Source: Neodiprion pinetum
Lineage: Eukaryota > Arthropoda > Insecta > Hymenoptera > Diprionidae
DNA length: 64,000 nt
Assembly (NCBI RefSeq): GCF_021155775.2
Contig: NC_060234.1
Location: 35,275,026-35,339,025, forward strand
Direction: 5' to 3'
A program made the position numbers and the translations under genes. Under the pieces are notes generated by a model, which did not search any database, had not been told where the DNA came from, and saw only the letters and a program-made list of their open reading frames with translations. Positions 63,837-64,000 of this stretch are shown here, in pieces. Positions within the stretch are counted from its first letter, which is position 1, and each line of letters opens with the position of its first letter.

Positions 63837-64000
63837 TGTGCATAGGTATAGAGGAACACAGCCACCATCTACACATCTGAAACCTCCAAGCGTCGATATT
63901 TTTTTCACGTAACCATAGAAAGAAAGAAAAAAAATAATAGAAAAACAACGGAAAAAAAACAGACTCAGAGTGAGGGAAGAGAGGAAAAAAAGGACCAACG

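Larger units (their letters stand above)
59556..64000. other. K2P intron 2 (no exon recognised)
   Basis: I looked for an acceptor followed by a filter continuation (Tyr/Phe-Gly, then a Pro-x-Thr and Gly-Arg region) and found none, so this is at least 4.4 kb of intron. Open frames at 59.97-60.68, 62.1-62.34 and 62.7-62.96 kb have no known domain. AC and TA microsatellites occur at 62.91 and 63.78 kb. A YY1-like AAAATGGCGGC lies at about 63307-63317. Confidence 0.55.

Overview
This is eukaryotic nuclear DNA, most likely from an insect. The evidence is spliced genes with one 63-bp GT-AG intron, a K2P potassium-channel N-terminus in the TWIK-like arthropod/nematode style, abundant short foldback elements and many microsatellites. 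A hymenopteran (perhaps a sawfly-type genome) is my guess from texture only. The window is gene-poor, and almost all longer open frames look like chance frames in intron or intergenic DNA.

Three loci carry coding signal. (1) About 25.8-27.0 kb, + strand: a four-exon, phase-consistent model for a roughly 178-residue protein with four membrane segments and a Tyr/His-rich tail. Its two central exons are strong; the first and last are tentative. (2) About 57.7-59.5 kb, + strand: the first two coding exons of a two-pore-domain (K2P) potassium channel, ending inside the first selectivity filter. The rest of the channel lies beyond the right edge. (3) About 45.07-48.09 kb, - strand: a tentative three-exon, phase-consistent model for a roughly 188-residue, partly Cys-rich protein of unknown family.

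The non-genic DNA holds several inverted-repeat elements: two related foldback copies (4.8 kb and 50.9 kb), a large snapback (42.5-42.9 kb), a hAT-like MITE with a probable 8-bp target duplication (57.45-57.61 kb), TIR-bounded elements at 57.04-57.26 kb and 5.9 kb, an exact 36-bp palindrome at 16.3 kb, and a pair of opposed arrays of a degenerate short motif at 24.8-25.4 kb. A CpG/CRE/YY1/ETS-type promoter-like patch lies at 36.65-36.80 kb.

Layout: 1-24.7 kb non-coding with hairpins and microsatellites; 24.8-25.4 kb opposed arrays; 25.8-27.1 kb membrane-protein gene; 27.1-45 kb non-coding with one snapback; 45-48.1 kb possible minus-strand gene; 48.1-57 kb non-coding; 57-64 kb K2P 5' end with MITEs just upstream and a long second intron. 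I found no tRNA, rRNA, CRISPR array, intact transposase or bacterial-type system. No undescribed biological system is evident; the opposed arrays and the unassigned minus-strand gene are the most unusual items.
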